Part shown: positions 48,059 to 55,695 of the stretch, in pieces | Layout: each line of letters starts with the position of its first letter | Numbering within the stretch: position 1 is the first letter of the stretch | Assembly: GCF_001307155.1 (NCBI RefSeq) | Contig: NZ_CP012830.1 | Location: 4,710,501 to 4,774,500, forward strand | DNA: 64,000 nt | DNA from: Pseudomonas fluorescens | GTDB lineage: Bacteria; Pseudomonadota; Gammaproteobacteria; Pseudomonadales; Pseudomonadaceae | Direction: 5' to 3' | Position numbers and translations under genes: made by a program | The notes under the pieces: model-generated | Databases searched by the model: none | Seen by the model: the letters and a program-made list of their open reading frames with translations, nothing else | What the model was told of the DNA's origin: nothing

Positions 48059-48466
48059 ATGAAGATTGGTGAGTTGGCGCAAATGAGCGGCCTGAGCGCT
48101 TCGCGCATCCGGTTTTACGAAAGCCAGGGGTTGATCGGCCAGGTCCAGCGCTTGGCCAACGGTTATCGGCGCTACCCGGCAGAGGTGCTGCAAACCCTGC
48201 AAATCATCCAGTGTGCGCAGCAGGCCGGGTTCAGCCTGGAAGAGCTCAAGCAGTTGCTCACCAGTCCAAAGCAGGGTGAGCTCAGGCACGACGAACTGGT
48301 GTCGAGCCTTGAGCACAAGGTCGGACAGATCGAAGAGATGCAACAGCATCTGGCGCAGAGCAAGGCGAAGTTGCTGGGCATGATCGAGACCATCAAGGAC
48401 CGGCCTGAGGGGATGGCGTGTTCGGAGAACGCCGAGCGCGTGCTGGCGACGCTCAAGCACCACTGA
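48059..48466 (+). CDS. MerR family transcriptional regulator
   Basis: A 135-residue regulator with the N-terminal MerR helix-turn-helix (MKIGELAQMSGLSASRIRFY) and wing (RYPAEVLQTL), then a dimerising coiled coil (about 80-120). It lacks the clustered Cys residues of metal or redox sensors, so the signal may be a small molecule. It is divergent from the oxidoreductase and shares its operator region. Confidence 0.88.
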   Translation: MKIGELAQMSGLSASRIRFYESQGLIGQVQRLANGYRRYPAEVLQTLQIIQCAQQAGFSLEELKQLLTSPKQGELRHDELVSSLEHKVGQIEEMQQHLAQSKAKLLGMIETIKDRPEGMACSENAERVLATLKHH

Positions 48467-48471
48467 TGCGT

Positions 48472-48966
48472 TCAGCTCTGATTGGTGCAACCGTCGGCAG
48501 AGACTGGAGACGAGGGTTTCGAAGTCTTCGCGCTGCGATGAGCGAGCAACTGATGCGCCCGTGGAACGGTGCGTAAAGAGCCAAGGGTTTGCCGCAACCA
48601 TTGCAGGTCACGCTGCGGTCTGCGTGGGACAGGTTTAGCGCGAGCCTTGCCCAAGAGAGCGATAAACACGTTGTTCAAAGTCTCCGCACTATCAAAACCT
48701 TTGAGCTTTCTCAGCAGTTTCCCGTTGCAATAGCACAACACCGTGGGGGTGCCGCTGACCTTGGGGTGACGGGGGGATTCGGCTGTATTCAACATGTAAA
48801 ACTCGGCGCGATCTTTATAGGCCTCGGCCGTCGCCCGAAATATCGGCCCGGCAAACTCACAGGCGTAGCAGTGCGGATGAGCGAAATACAGGACGACCGG
48901 GCGGTAAGTCCTCAATGCCCGGCGGTATTGCGGTGCCAGGGTAATGGGAGCGGTTTTTGGATTCAC
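48472..48966 (-). CDS. Thioredoxin-like protein
   Basis: A 164-residue protein with a thioredoxin fold: active-site CYAC at Cys33-Cys36 after VVLYFAHPH, and the cis-Pro loop SGTPTV (Pro74). The usual WCGPC is changed to HCYAC, with a His before the first Cys. The last 60 residues are basic and serine-rich, an extension absent from standard thioredoxins. No signal peptide is visible. It converges on merR with a five-base gap. Confidence 0.75.
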   Translation of the reverse strand: MNPKTAPITLAPQYRRALRTYRPVVLYFAHPHCYACEFAGPIFRATAEAYKDRAEFYMLNTAESPRHPKVSGTPTVLCYCNGKLLRKLKGFDSAETLNNVFIALLGKARAKPVPRRPQRDLQWLRQTLGSLRTVPRAHQLLAHRSAKTSKPSSPVSADGCTNQS

Positions 48967-49138
48967 GGAATACTCCTTTGCACAGAAAACGTTGGGACAA
49001 GTACGTATTCAACATGATCGGAACGTGAGAACTGTTCGTGCCGCGTTCACTGGCAAGGACCTAAAGACTAAAAGAAATTGCGAGTTCGAACGGGCCCGTC
49101 AGGAGAATTGACGGACCGCCGTCAAGCCACAGCGTCAT

Positions 49139-49552
49139 TCAGAGCCGTTTGAGCACCACATCATCAAAACGCGACCCGAAGACGCCGCTTGCACCATCGT
49201 TTGCCAGCAACTCGACTTCCATGTGCTCAGTGTCAGCTGGAGCAGAGAAGTGAAGTTCTTTTTCAGTCCAGTGCATGCCGCCGCCCAGATCGAGTTGTTT
49301 GCTCTGCTTGGAGGGATGCATCACGACCGTTGCCTGGCACGCTGAACCACTGTCCGTTTTCATTTTTACGGAAAACTTGAAATCTCCCCCGCCTTCGAAC
49401 GTAACGCGCTGAGTAATTTGGGCATAAACCTGCAAGGCACAGTAACCCTCGGAATACTCGACCTTCGCTGGCGAGTTAGGTGTCCAGTGCTCTCCCTTCC
49501 GTGAAAAATCACCATTGAGCAGCAAATTATTTTCTGCGGGTTGTAGGGACAT
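49139..49552 (-). CDS. Small beta-rich protein, carbohydrate-binding-like
   Basis: A 137-residue protein from MSLQPAENNLLLNGDF, preceded by AGGAG. The opening LLLNGDFSRKGEHW and the alternating strands resemble the N-terminal part of CBM4/9-type beta-sandwich modules, though no binding residues can be assigned. No signal peptide is seen. A longer frame upstream runs through intergenic DNA. A 16-bp perfect palindrome sits about 117 bases upstream. Function unknown. Confidence 0.6.
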   Translation of the reverse strand: MSLQPAENNLLLNGDFSRKGEHWTPNSPAKVEYSEGYCALQVYAQITQRVTFEGGGDFKFSVKMKTDSGSACQATVVMHPSKQSKQLDLGGGMHWTEKELHFSAPADTEHMEVELLANDGASGVFGSRFDDVVLKRL

Positions 49553-49668
49553 TTGGAAACTCCTGTAAGTGGGTGTTACGCGAAGTTGATCATCACGACT
49601 CGGCGACATCTGAAAGGCCTCTGAAGTCGGGGTAAAAAGATTGAGCGCCAGAAACAAGCAACCCACAA

Positions 49669-49684
49669 CTGTCAGATCTGACAG
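49669..49684. promoter_or_regulatory. 16-bp perfect palindrome, candidate operator
   Basis: CTGTCAGATCTGACAG is perfectly self-complementary and lies in the 433-bp gap between the leftward beta-rich protein gene and the rightward ABC operon, nearer the former. A regulator dimer site is likely, but the regulator is unknown. Between this site and about 49900 I see nothing I can name. Confidence 0.5.
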
Positions 49685-49903
49685 GTCAGGTACAAAAGTC
49701 GACGAACGGTGGTAGCAGAGTGGATGGTGGTTTTCATGACACGTATCGGCTCGCTCGCCCTCAATTGGGGCCCAACTACCCGTGCCTGTAGCCAACGGTA
49801 GCGCTTGTGCGCTGCGTCGTTTGGTAACGCCTTTTTTGTGCTTTCACATATCCCGTTGATTCGATTCACATTTCATTTGCCTTGGGATTTTCCGTTCGGG
49901 CTA

Positions 49904-49919
49904 TGGCACACTTTCTGCT
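49904..49919 (+). promoter_or_regulatory. Candidate sigma-54 promoter
   Basis: TGGCACACTTTCTGCT matches the -24/-12 consensus TGGCACRN4TTGCW with correct GG-to-GC spacing; the mismatch to consensus is C for the first T of TTGC. Transcription would start near 49931, upstream of the substrate-binding protein gene. A sigma-54 activator would be required, and none is encoded in the operon. Confidence 0.6.
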
Positions 49920-49944
49920 GTCTATTCCGTTGTTACATACCATG

Positions 49945-49960
49945 TTCCGGTATAGCGGAA
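49945..49960. promoter_or_regulatory. Inverted repeat, candidate IclR operator
   Basis: TTCCG-GTATAG-CGGAA is a 16-bp dyad about 15 bases downstream of the predicted sigma-54 start. TTCCG/CGGAA half-sites are common for IclR-type regulators, and an IclR gene lies in this operon. From this position binding would block transcription. Confidence 0.5.
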
Positions 49961-49985
49961 TAAACATCATCCTGGAGTGCCCGTC

Positions 49986-50834
49986 ATGCAGCGTCGACTT
50001 TCCTTGTTTACAGCGTGTGTTTTTCTCTTTGCGGCCACAGCCTCTGCCGTGGGCATTGCCCAGGCGGCGGACAGCAGGCTCGACAATGTGTTGAAGCGCG
50101 GGCATTTGATCGTGGGCACGGGCAGCACCAACGCGCCGTGGCACTTCCAGGGCGCGGACGGAAAATTGCAGGGTTTTGATATCGACATCGGGCGGATGGT
50201 CGCCAAGGGTTTGTTCAATGACCCGAGCAAGGTCGAGTTCGTGGTGCAGTCGTCAGACGCGCGGATTCCGAATTTGCTGACCGACAAGGTCGACATGAGC
50301 TGCCAGTTCATTACCGTCACCGCCAGCCGTGCGCAGCAAGTGGCGTTCACCCTGCCGTACTACCGCGAAGGCGTTGGCCTGCTGTTGCCGGCCAACAGCA
50401 AGTACAAGGAAATCGAAGACCTGAAGGCGGCCGGCGACAGCGTCACCGTGGCAGTGCTGCAAAACGTCTACGCCGAAGAACTGGTGCACCAGGCGCTGCC
50501 CAAGGCCAAGGTTGACCAATACGACAGCGTCGACCTGATGTACCAGGCAGTGAACTCCGGCCGTGCCGACACAGCTGCCACCGACCAGTCTTCGGTCAAA
50601 TACCTGATGGTGCAGAACCCTGGCCGCTATCGCAGCCCGACCTATGCCTGGAGCCCGCAAACCTACGCCTGCGCGGTTAAACGCGGCGATCAGGACTGGC
50701 TGAATTTCGTCAATACCGTCTTGCATGAAGCCATGACCGGCGTTGAGTTCCCGACTTACGCGGCGTCCTTCAAACAGTGGTTTGGTGTCGATCTGCCGTC
50801 CCCGGCAATTGGCTTCCCTGTCGAATTCAAATGA
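49986..50834 (+). CDS. ABC transporter periplasmic binding protein
   Basis: Solute-binding protein of the polar amino-acid family, 282 residues from MQRRLSLFTACVFLF with GGAG eight bases before the ATG. Signal peptide about 1-27 (cleavage near AQA|AD). The type is seen from LKRGHLIVGTGSTNAPWHFQ and GKLQGFDIDIGRMVA. It opens an operon with two permeases, an ATPase, RidA, IclR, a PLP dehydratase-like enzyme and a KDG kinase. That company suggests a 2-amino sugar acid, not an ordinary amino acid, as ligand. Confidence 0.9.
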   Translation: MQRRLSLFTACVFLFAATASAVGIAQAADSRLDNVLKRGHLIVGTGSTNAPWHFQGADGKLQGFDIDIGRMVAKGLFNDPSKVEFVVQSSDARIPNLLTDKVDMSCQFITVTASRAQQVAFTLPYYREGVGLLLPANSKYKEIEDLKAAGDSVTVAVLQNVYAEELVHQALPKAKVDQYDSVDLMYQAVNSGRADTAATDQSSVKYLMVQNPGRYRSPTYAWSPQTYACAVKRGDQDWLNFVNTVLHEAMTGVEFPTYAASFKQWFGVDLPSPAIGFPVEFK

Positions 50835-50886
50835 TCCCGTGAGAGTGGGGCGCCCATAACGCGCCCCGCTCAAGGTACTGCTGACC

Positions 50887-51549
50887 ATGAACTATCAGTT
50901 GAACTTTGCCGCCGTCTGGCGCGATTTCGACACCTTGCTGGCGGGGCTCGGCCTGGGTCTTGAACTGGCGTTGGTGTCGATCGCCATCGGTTGCGTGATC
51001 GGCCTGCTGATGGCGTTTGCTTTGCTCTCAAAGCACCGCGCATTGCGGGTGCTGGCGTCGGTGTACGTGACGGTGATCCGTAACACGCCGATTCTGGTGT
51101 TGATTCTGCTGATCTACTTTGCGCTGCCGAGCCTGGGTATCCGGCTGGACAAGCTGCCGTCGTTCATCATCACTCTGTCGTTGTATGCCGGGGCGTACCT
51201 GACCGAAGTGTTCCGTGGCGGGTTGTTGAGCATCCCCAAAGGCCTGCGTGAAGCCGGGCTGGCGATTGGTCTGGGGGAGTGGCAGGTCAAGGCGTACGTC
51301 ACCGTGCCGGTGATGTTGCGCAACGTGTTGCCGGCGCTCTCGAACAACTTCATCTCGCTGTTCAAGGACACCTCGCTGGCGGCGGCGATTGCCGTGCCGG
51401 AGCTGACCTATTACGCGCGCAAGATCAACGTCGAAAGCTACCGGGTGATTGAAACCTGGCTGGTGACGACAGCGCTCTATGTTGCGGCCTGTTATCTCAT
51501 CGCGATGCTGCTGCGTTACCTCGAGCAGCGTCTGGCGATTCGCCGTTAG
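50887..51549 (+). CDS. ABC transporter permease (amino-acid type), first
   Basis: Inner-membrane permease of the HisM/GlnP type, 220 residues with about five helices. The coupling motif toward the ATPase reads GLREAGLAIGLGEWQVKAYV (about 118-137). It follows the binding protein by 52 bases and precedes the second permease by 10. Confidence 0.9.
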   Translation: MNYQLNFAAVWRDFDTLLAGLGLGLELALVSIAIGCVIGLLMAFALLSKHRALRVLASVYVTVIRNTPILVLILLIYFALPSLGIRLDKLPSFIITLSLYAGAYLTEVFRGGLLSIPKGLREAGLAIGLGEWQVKAYVTVPVMLRNVLPALSNNFISLFKDTSLAAAIAVPELTYYARKINVESYRVIETWLVTTALYVAACYLIAMLLRYLEQRLAIRR

Positions 51550-51559
51550 GAGCGCCCCC

Positions 51560-52222
51560 ATGTACGAGTCCCCAAGTTGGTTGCATGAGTTATGGGTCGC
51601 CCGCGACACCCTCTGGTCGGGCTTTTTGACCAGTGTGCAGTGCTCTGTCCTGGCGATCATGCTGGGCACCCTGATCGGCATCGTTGCCGGGCTGGTGCTG
51701 ACCTACGGCACGCTATGGATGCGTGCACCGTTTCGTTTTTACGTCGACCTGATCCGTGGCACGCCGGTGTTTGTGCTGGTGCTGGCCTGCTTCTACATGG
51801 CGCCCGCACTGGGCTGGCAGATCGATGCGTTCCAGGCCGGAGTGCTGGGGCTGACGCTGTTCTGCGGTTCGCACGTTGCCGAGATCGTTCGCGGTGCGTT
51901 GCAAGCATTGCCACGTGGGCAGATGGAAGCGAGCAAGGCCATCGGCCTGACGTTTTATCAGGCCCTTGCATATGTGTTGCTGCCTCAGGCGTTGCGGCAG
52001 ATTTTGCCAACCTGGGTCAACTCGTCGACCGAGATCGTCAAGGCCTCGACCTTGCTCTCGGTGATCGGTGTGGCCGAGTTGCTGCTGAGTACCCAGCAGA
52101 TCATTGCGCGGACCTTCATGACCCTGGAGTTTTACCTGTTTGCCGGTTTTCTCTTTTTCATCATCAACTACGCCATCGAATTACTCGGCCGGCATATTGA
52201 AAAGCGGGTGGCCTTGCCATGA
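51560..52222 (+). CDS. ABC transporter permease (amino-acid type), second
   Basis: Second permease, 220 residues from MYESPSWLHELWVARDTL, with AGGAG before the ATG. The coupling loop GQMEASKAIGLTFYQALAYV is near 119-138. A longer frame overlapping the first permease is rejected for lack of family similarity. The stop overlaps the ATPase start in ATGA, so the two pair as a heterodimer with shared translation. Confidence 0.9.
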   Translation: MYESPSWLHELWVARDTLWSGFLTSVQCSVLAIMLGTLIGIVAGLVLTYGTLWMRAPFRFYVDLIRGTPVFVLVLACFYMAPALGWQIDAFQAGVLGLTLFCGSHVAEIVRGALQALPRGQMEASKAIGLTFYQALAYVLLPQALRQILPTWVNSSTEIVKASTLLSVIGVAELLLSTQQIIARTFMTLEFYLFAGFLFFIINYAIELLGRHIEKRVALP

Positions 52223-53016
52223 CTCAAGCTCAAGTTTCGACACAGAACGCTAGCCAGGCCCTGCTGGAGATTCGCGATCTGCACAAGCAATACGGTCCGC
52301 TCGAAGTGCTCAAGGGCGTCGACCTGACCATGCAGCGTGGCAACGTGGTGACGCTGATCGGTTCCAGCGGCTCGGGCAAGACCACGCTGCTGCGCTGCGT
52401 GAACATGCTCGAAGAGTTCCAGGGCGGGCAGATCCTGCTCGATGGTGAGTCCATCGGTTACCACGAGGTCAATGGCAAACGCGTGCGCCACTCGGAAAAA
52501 GTCATTGCCCAGCATCGGGCCATGACCGGCATGGCGTTCCAGCAGTTCAACCTGTTTCCCCATCTCACGGCATTGCAGAACGTCACCCTTGGCCTGCTCA
52601 AAGTCAAAAAGCTGCACAAGGATGAAGCGGTGGTGCTGGCGGAAAAATGGCTGGAGCGTGTCGGCCTGCTGGAACGTCGCGATCACTATCCGGGTCAGCT
52701 GTCGGGTGGTCAGCAACAGCGCGTGGCGATTGCCCGGGCGATTGCGATGAACCCGAGCCTGATGCTGTTCGACGAAGTGACGTCGGCACTCGACCCGGAG
52801 CTGGTCGGCGAAGTATTGAGCGTGATCAAGGGCCTGGCCGAGGATGGCATGACCATGCTGCTGGTGACCCACGAGATGCGTTTTGCCTTTGAAGTCTCGG
52901 ACAAGATCGTCTTCATGAATCAGGGGCGAATCGAAGAGCAGGGGCCACCCAAGGAGCTGTTCGAACGCCCGCAATCTCCGCGTTTGGCGGAGTTTCTCAA
53001 GAACACGCGTTTTTAA
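52219..53016 (+). CDS. ABC transporter ATP-binding protein (amino-acid type)
   Basis: Cytosolic ATPase of 265 residues. Walker A is GSSGSGKTT (about 50-58), the signature LSGGQQQR (about 157-164), Walker B LMLFDEVTSALDPE (about 175-188) and the switch His in LLVTHEMRFA. It completes the importer with the two permeases. Confidence 0.93.
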   Translation: MTQAQVSTQNASQALLEIRDLHKQYGPLEVLKGVDLTMQRGNVVTLIGSSGSGKTTLLRCVNMLEEFQGGQILLDGESIGYHEVNGKRVRHSEKVIAQHRAMTGMAFQQFNLFPHLTALQNVTLGLLKVKKLHKDEAVVLAEKWLERVGLLERRDHYPGQLSGGQQQRVAIARAIAMNPSLMLFDEVTSALDPELVGEVLSVIKGLAEDGMTMLLVTHEMRFAFEVSDKIVFMNQGRIEEQGPPKELFERPQSPRLAEFLKNTRF

Positions 53017-53045
53017 CATTCAATATCGAATCAGGAGAAACACCC

Positions 53046-53435
53046 ATGAGCATTACTCGTTACGGCACTGGTAGCACCGCAGGTGGCGGCCAGCCCCGTC
53101 CTTTCGCCCGTGCGGTCGAAGCGGATGGCTGGCTGCATGTGTCTGGCCAGGTGCCAGCGGTGGACGGCGAAATCATTGCTGGCGGGATCGTCGAGCAGAC
53201 TCACCAGACCATGCGCAACCTGATCGCGATCCTCGAAGAAGCCGGCTATGGCCTGGAAGACGTGGTGCGTACGGGCGTCTGGCTGGAAGACCCGCGGGAT
53301 TTCTGGAGCTTCAACAAAGTCTTCTCCGAGTATTTCAGCCCGGAACACGCCCCGGCCCGGGCTTGTGTGCAGGCGAACATGATGGTCGACTGCAAGGTCG
53401 AGATTGATTGTGTGGCGTACAAGAAGAAGGCCTGA
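53046..53435 (+). CDS. RidA family enamine/imine deaminase
   Basis: A 129-residue YjgF/YER057c/UK114 protein. The catalytic Arg105 (PARACVQA) and Glu119 (VEID) are in place. RidA proteins hydrolyse reactive 2-aminoacrylate-type enamines released by PLP dehydratases. Its presence beside a PLP enzyme that would release such an intermediate is a strong contextual clue. GGAGAAAC precedes the ATG. Confidence 0.9.
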   Translation: MSITRYGTGSTAGGGQPRPFARAVEADGWLHVSGQVPAVDGEIIAGGIVEQTHQTMRNLIAILEEAGYGLEDVVRTGVWLEDPRDFWSFNKVFSEYFSPEHAPARACVQANMMVDCKVEIDCVAYKKKA

Positions 53436-53450
53436 ACCGAGGTAGCCCCA

Positions 53451-53482
53451 TCGCGGGCAAGAGCTAGGCGCCCGCGATGAGG
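53451..53482. repeat. Short intergenic palindrome
   Basis: CATCGCGGGC and GCCCGCGATG form a hairpin between ridA and the IclR gene. It is related in sequence to the CATCGCGAGCAAG palindrome at 55.6 kb and may modulate readthrough to the IclR gene. Confidence 0.7.
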
Positions 53483-53546
53483 GCCTAACGGTCGCGACCT
53501 CACTCTGGTTAAACTCCCCGGCGAATTTGAATGAGAACCCACTGAC

Positions 53547-54311
53547 ATGACCGAAGACACCATCAAGCGCCGGGCTCGCGGTCTGGACCGGGCGTTCGAT
53601 ATCCTCGATTTCCTCAAGGAAATTGGCCAGCCGCTGCGCCCGAACGATATCGCCAGCGGTATCGGCAGCCCGAAATCCACGGTCTACGAACTGGTCGCGT
53701 CGCTGCTTGAACGACGGATTCTCGAACCGGTGGGCAAGGAAGGTCACGTCTATCTTGGCCGGCAACTGTACTTTCTGGGGCAAGCGCATTTGCGCCATTT
53801 CGACCTGAGCCGCGAGGCCGATCATGCCTTGCAGGAAATCGTCAGCCAGACCCGCGAAACCGCGCAGATGTGCCTGCTCAACGGGCGCAAGTACACGGTG
53901 GCGCTGATGAAGGAGGGCGAGCGGCATTTCCGCATTTCCTCGGACATTGGCGAGAACGCGCCGATTCCGTGGACCGCTTCCGGGCGCTTGTTGCTGGCGC
54001 ACTTGAGTGACCAGCAAATCGTCGACCTGATTGATGAAGATGACTTCATCCTGCCTGATGGCGAACGCCTGCCGCTGGAGCGTTTTCTGGCGGAAATCCG
54101 TCAGGCCGCTATCGATGGGTTCTTCTCCTTTGACAGCGTCGCCGACACCTTTACCCATTGCTTCGCCGCCCCGGTGAAAGACCCGAGTGGCGTCGCCATT
54201 GCGACCCTGTGCATCGTCGCCCCAAGGGCCGATGCCAAGAACAATTACAACGACTATCGCCGGGTGCTGATCGAAAGTGCGAACAACCTGGCCCGTCGCA
54301 TCAACGAATAA
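53547..54311 (+). CDS. IclR family transcriptional regulator
   Basis: A 254-residue regulator with a winged helix-turn-helix (about 10-70, LRPNDIASGIGSPKSTVYEL) and the IclR effector domain (about 85-254, IPWTASGRLLLAHL, FAAPVKDPSGVAIATLCIVA). It lies within the transport and catabolic gene set and probably controls it; the TTCCG-N6-CGGAA dyad upstream of the operon is a candidate site. The effector may be the substrate or 2-keto-3-deoxygluconate. Confidence 0.9.
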   Translation: MTEDTIKRRARGLDRAFDILDFLKEIGQPLRPNDIASGIGSPKSTVYELVASLLERRILEPVGKEGHVYLGRQLYFLGQAHLRHFDLSREADHALQEIVSQTRETAQMCLLNGRKYTVALMKEGERHFRISSDIGENAPIPWTASGRLLLAHLSDQQIVDLIDEDDFILPDGERLPLERFLAEIRQAAIDGFFSFDSVADTFTHCFAAPVKDPSGVAIATLCIVAPRADAKNNYNDYRRVLIESANNLARRINE

Positions 54312-54348
54312 CAGTGGCCGTTCGCGGCCGCGTGTGAGGAGTTAGAAC

Positions 54349-55566
54349 ATGTCTTCTGCCTTGAACATCGCCGCCGTGGAAAAGGGCGCCGGCCAACCCG
54401 GCGCCAACCTGGTGCGTGACGTCAGCCTGCCGGCGCTGGTGCTGCACCGCGAAGCGCTGGAGCACAACATTCACTGGATGCAGGCATTCGTCAGCCACAG
54501 CGGTGCCGAGCTGGCGCCGCACGGCAAAACCAGCATGACCCCGTCGTTGTTTCGTCGCCAACTGGAGGCGGGCGCCTGGGGCATTACCCTCGCCACTGTG
54601 GTGCAGACTCGCGCCGCCTACGCCCATGGCGTGCGCCGGGTGTTGATGGCCAATCAGCTGGTGGGGGCGCCGAACATGGCGCTGATCGCCGAGTTGCTGG
54701 CAGATCCGTCTTTCGACTTTTACTGCATGGTCGATCACCCGGACAACGTTGCCGACCTCGGGGTATTTTTCGCCGCGCGCGGTCTGCGCCTGAACGTGAT
54801 GATCGAGTACGGCGTGGTTGGCGGCCGTTGCGGCTGCCGCAGCGAAGCCGAAGTGCTGGCACTGGCTGAGGCGATCAAGGCGCAGCCGGGGTTGGCGTTG
54901 ACCGGCATTGAAGGCTACGAAGGGGTGATTCACGGCGACCAGGCGGTCAGCGGCATTCGTGAATTTGCTGCGTCCCTGGTACGCCTCGCAGTGCAGTTGC
55001 AAGACAGCGGCGCTTTCGCCATCAGCAAGCCGATCATAACCGCGTCGGGGTCGGCCTGGTATGACCTGATCGCCGAGTCCTTCGAAGCCCAGAATGCCGG
55101 CGGGCGTTTCCTCAGCGTGCTGCGTCCGGGCAGTTATGTGGCTCACGACCATGGCATCTACAAGGAAGCGCAATGCTGCGTGCTCGATCGTCGTAGCGAC
55201 TTGCATGAAGGCCTGCGTCCGGCACTGGAAGTCTGGGCGCATGTGCAGTCGTTGCCGGAGCCGGGGTTTGCGGTGATTGCCCTGGGCAAGCGCGATGTAG
55301 CGTATGACGCGGGGCTGCCGGTGCCGTTGCTGCGTTACCGGGCGGGTGTGCTGCCAGCGGTAGGCGATGATGTCAGTGCCTGCACAGTGACGGCGGTGAT
55401 GGATCAGCATGCGTTCATGACGGTCGCGCCCGGGGTTCAGTTGCGCGTGGGCGACATCATCTCGTTCGGTACGTCTCACCCGTGCCTGACCTTCGACAAA
55501 TGGCGCACCGGTTGCCTGGTGGATGAGCAGTTGAACGTCATCGAAAGCATGGAAACCTGCTTTTAA
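54349..55566 (+). CDS. PLP enzyme, DSD/D-threonine aldolase fold; likely D-glucosaminate dehydratase
   Basis: Fold-type III PLP enzyme of 405 residues. The PLP lysine is Lys60 (APHGKTSMTP), and the C-terminal metal site of the D-serine dehydratase/D-threonine aldolase family is His377-x-Cys379 (GTSHPCLTFDKW). General annotation would be amino-acid deaminase. Neighbouring RidA and KDG kinase point to D-glucosaminate dehydratase, which yields 2-keto-3-deoxygluconate and ammonia and has been described in P. fluorescens. D-Ser or D-Thr type substrates cannot be excluded. Confidence 0.85.
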   Translation: MSSALNIAAVEKGAGQPGANLVRDVSLPALVLHREALEHNIHWMQAFVSHSGAELAPHGKTSMTPSLFRRQLEAGAWGITLATVVQTRAAYAHGVRRVLMANQLVGAPNMALIAELLADPSFDFYCMVDHPDNVADLGVFFAARGLRLNVMIEYGVVGGRCGCRSEAEVLALAEAIKAQPGLALTGIEGYEGVIHGDQAVSGIREFAASLVRLAVQLQDSGAFAISKPIITASGSAWYDLIAESFEAQNAGGRFLSVLRPGSYVAHDHGIYKEAQCCVLDRRSDLHEGLRPALEVWAHVQSLPEPGFAVIALGKRDVAYDAGLPVPLLRYRAGVLPAVGDDVSACTVTAVMDQHAFMTVAPGVQLRVGDIISFGTSHPCLTFDKWRTGCLVDEQLNVIESMETCF

Positions 55567-55587
55567 GGTTTGAGACCGAGGTGCGGC

Positions 55588-55652
55588 CATCGCGAGCAAG
55601 CTTTGCTCCTACGCGTTTGTGCTGACCGTAGGAGCAAAGCTTGCTCGCGATG
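55588..55652. repeat. Intergenic palindrome
   Basis: CATCGCGAGCAAGCTTTGCT... is inverted at the other end as ...AGCAAAGCTTGCTCGCGATG around a central spacer. It separates the PLP enzyme and kinase genes and may limit readthrough or stabilise the upstream mRNA. It belongs to a REP family other than the GTGGCGAGG one. Confidence 0.85.
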
Positions 55653-55695
55653 AGGCCCTACCAGACAACACCGAAACCCCAGAGAGCCCACAACC

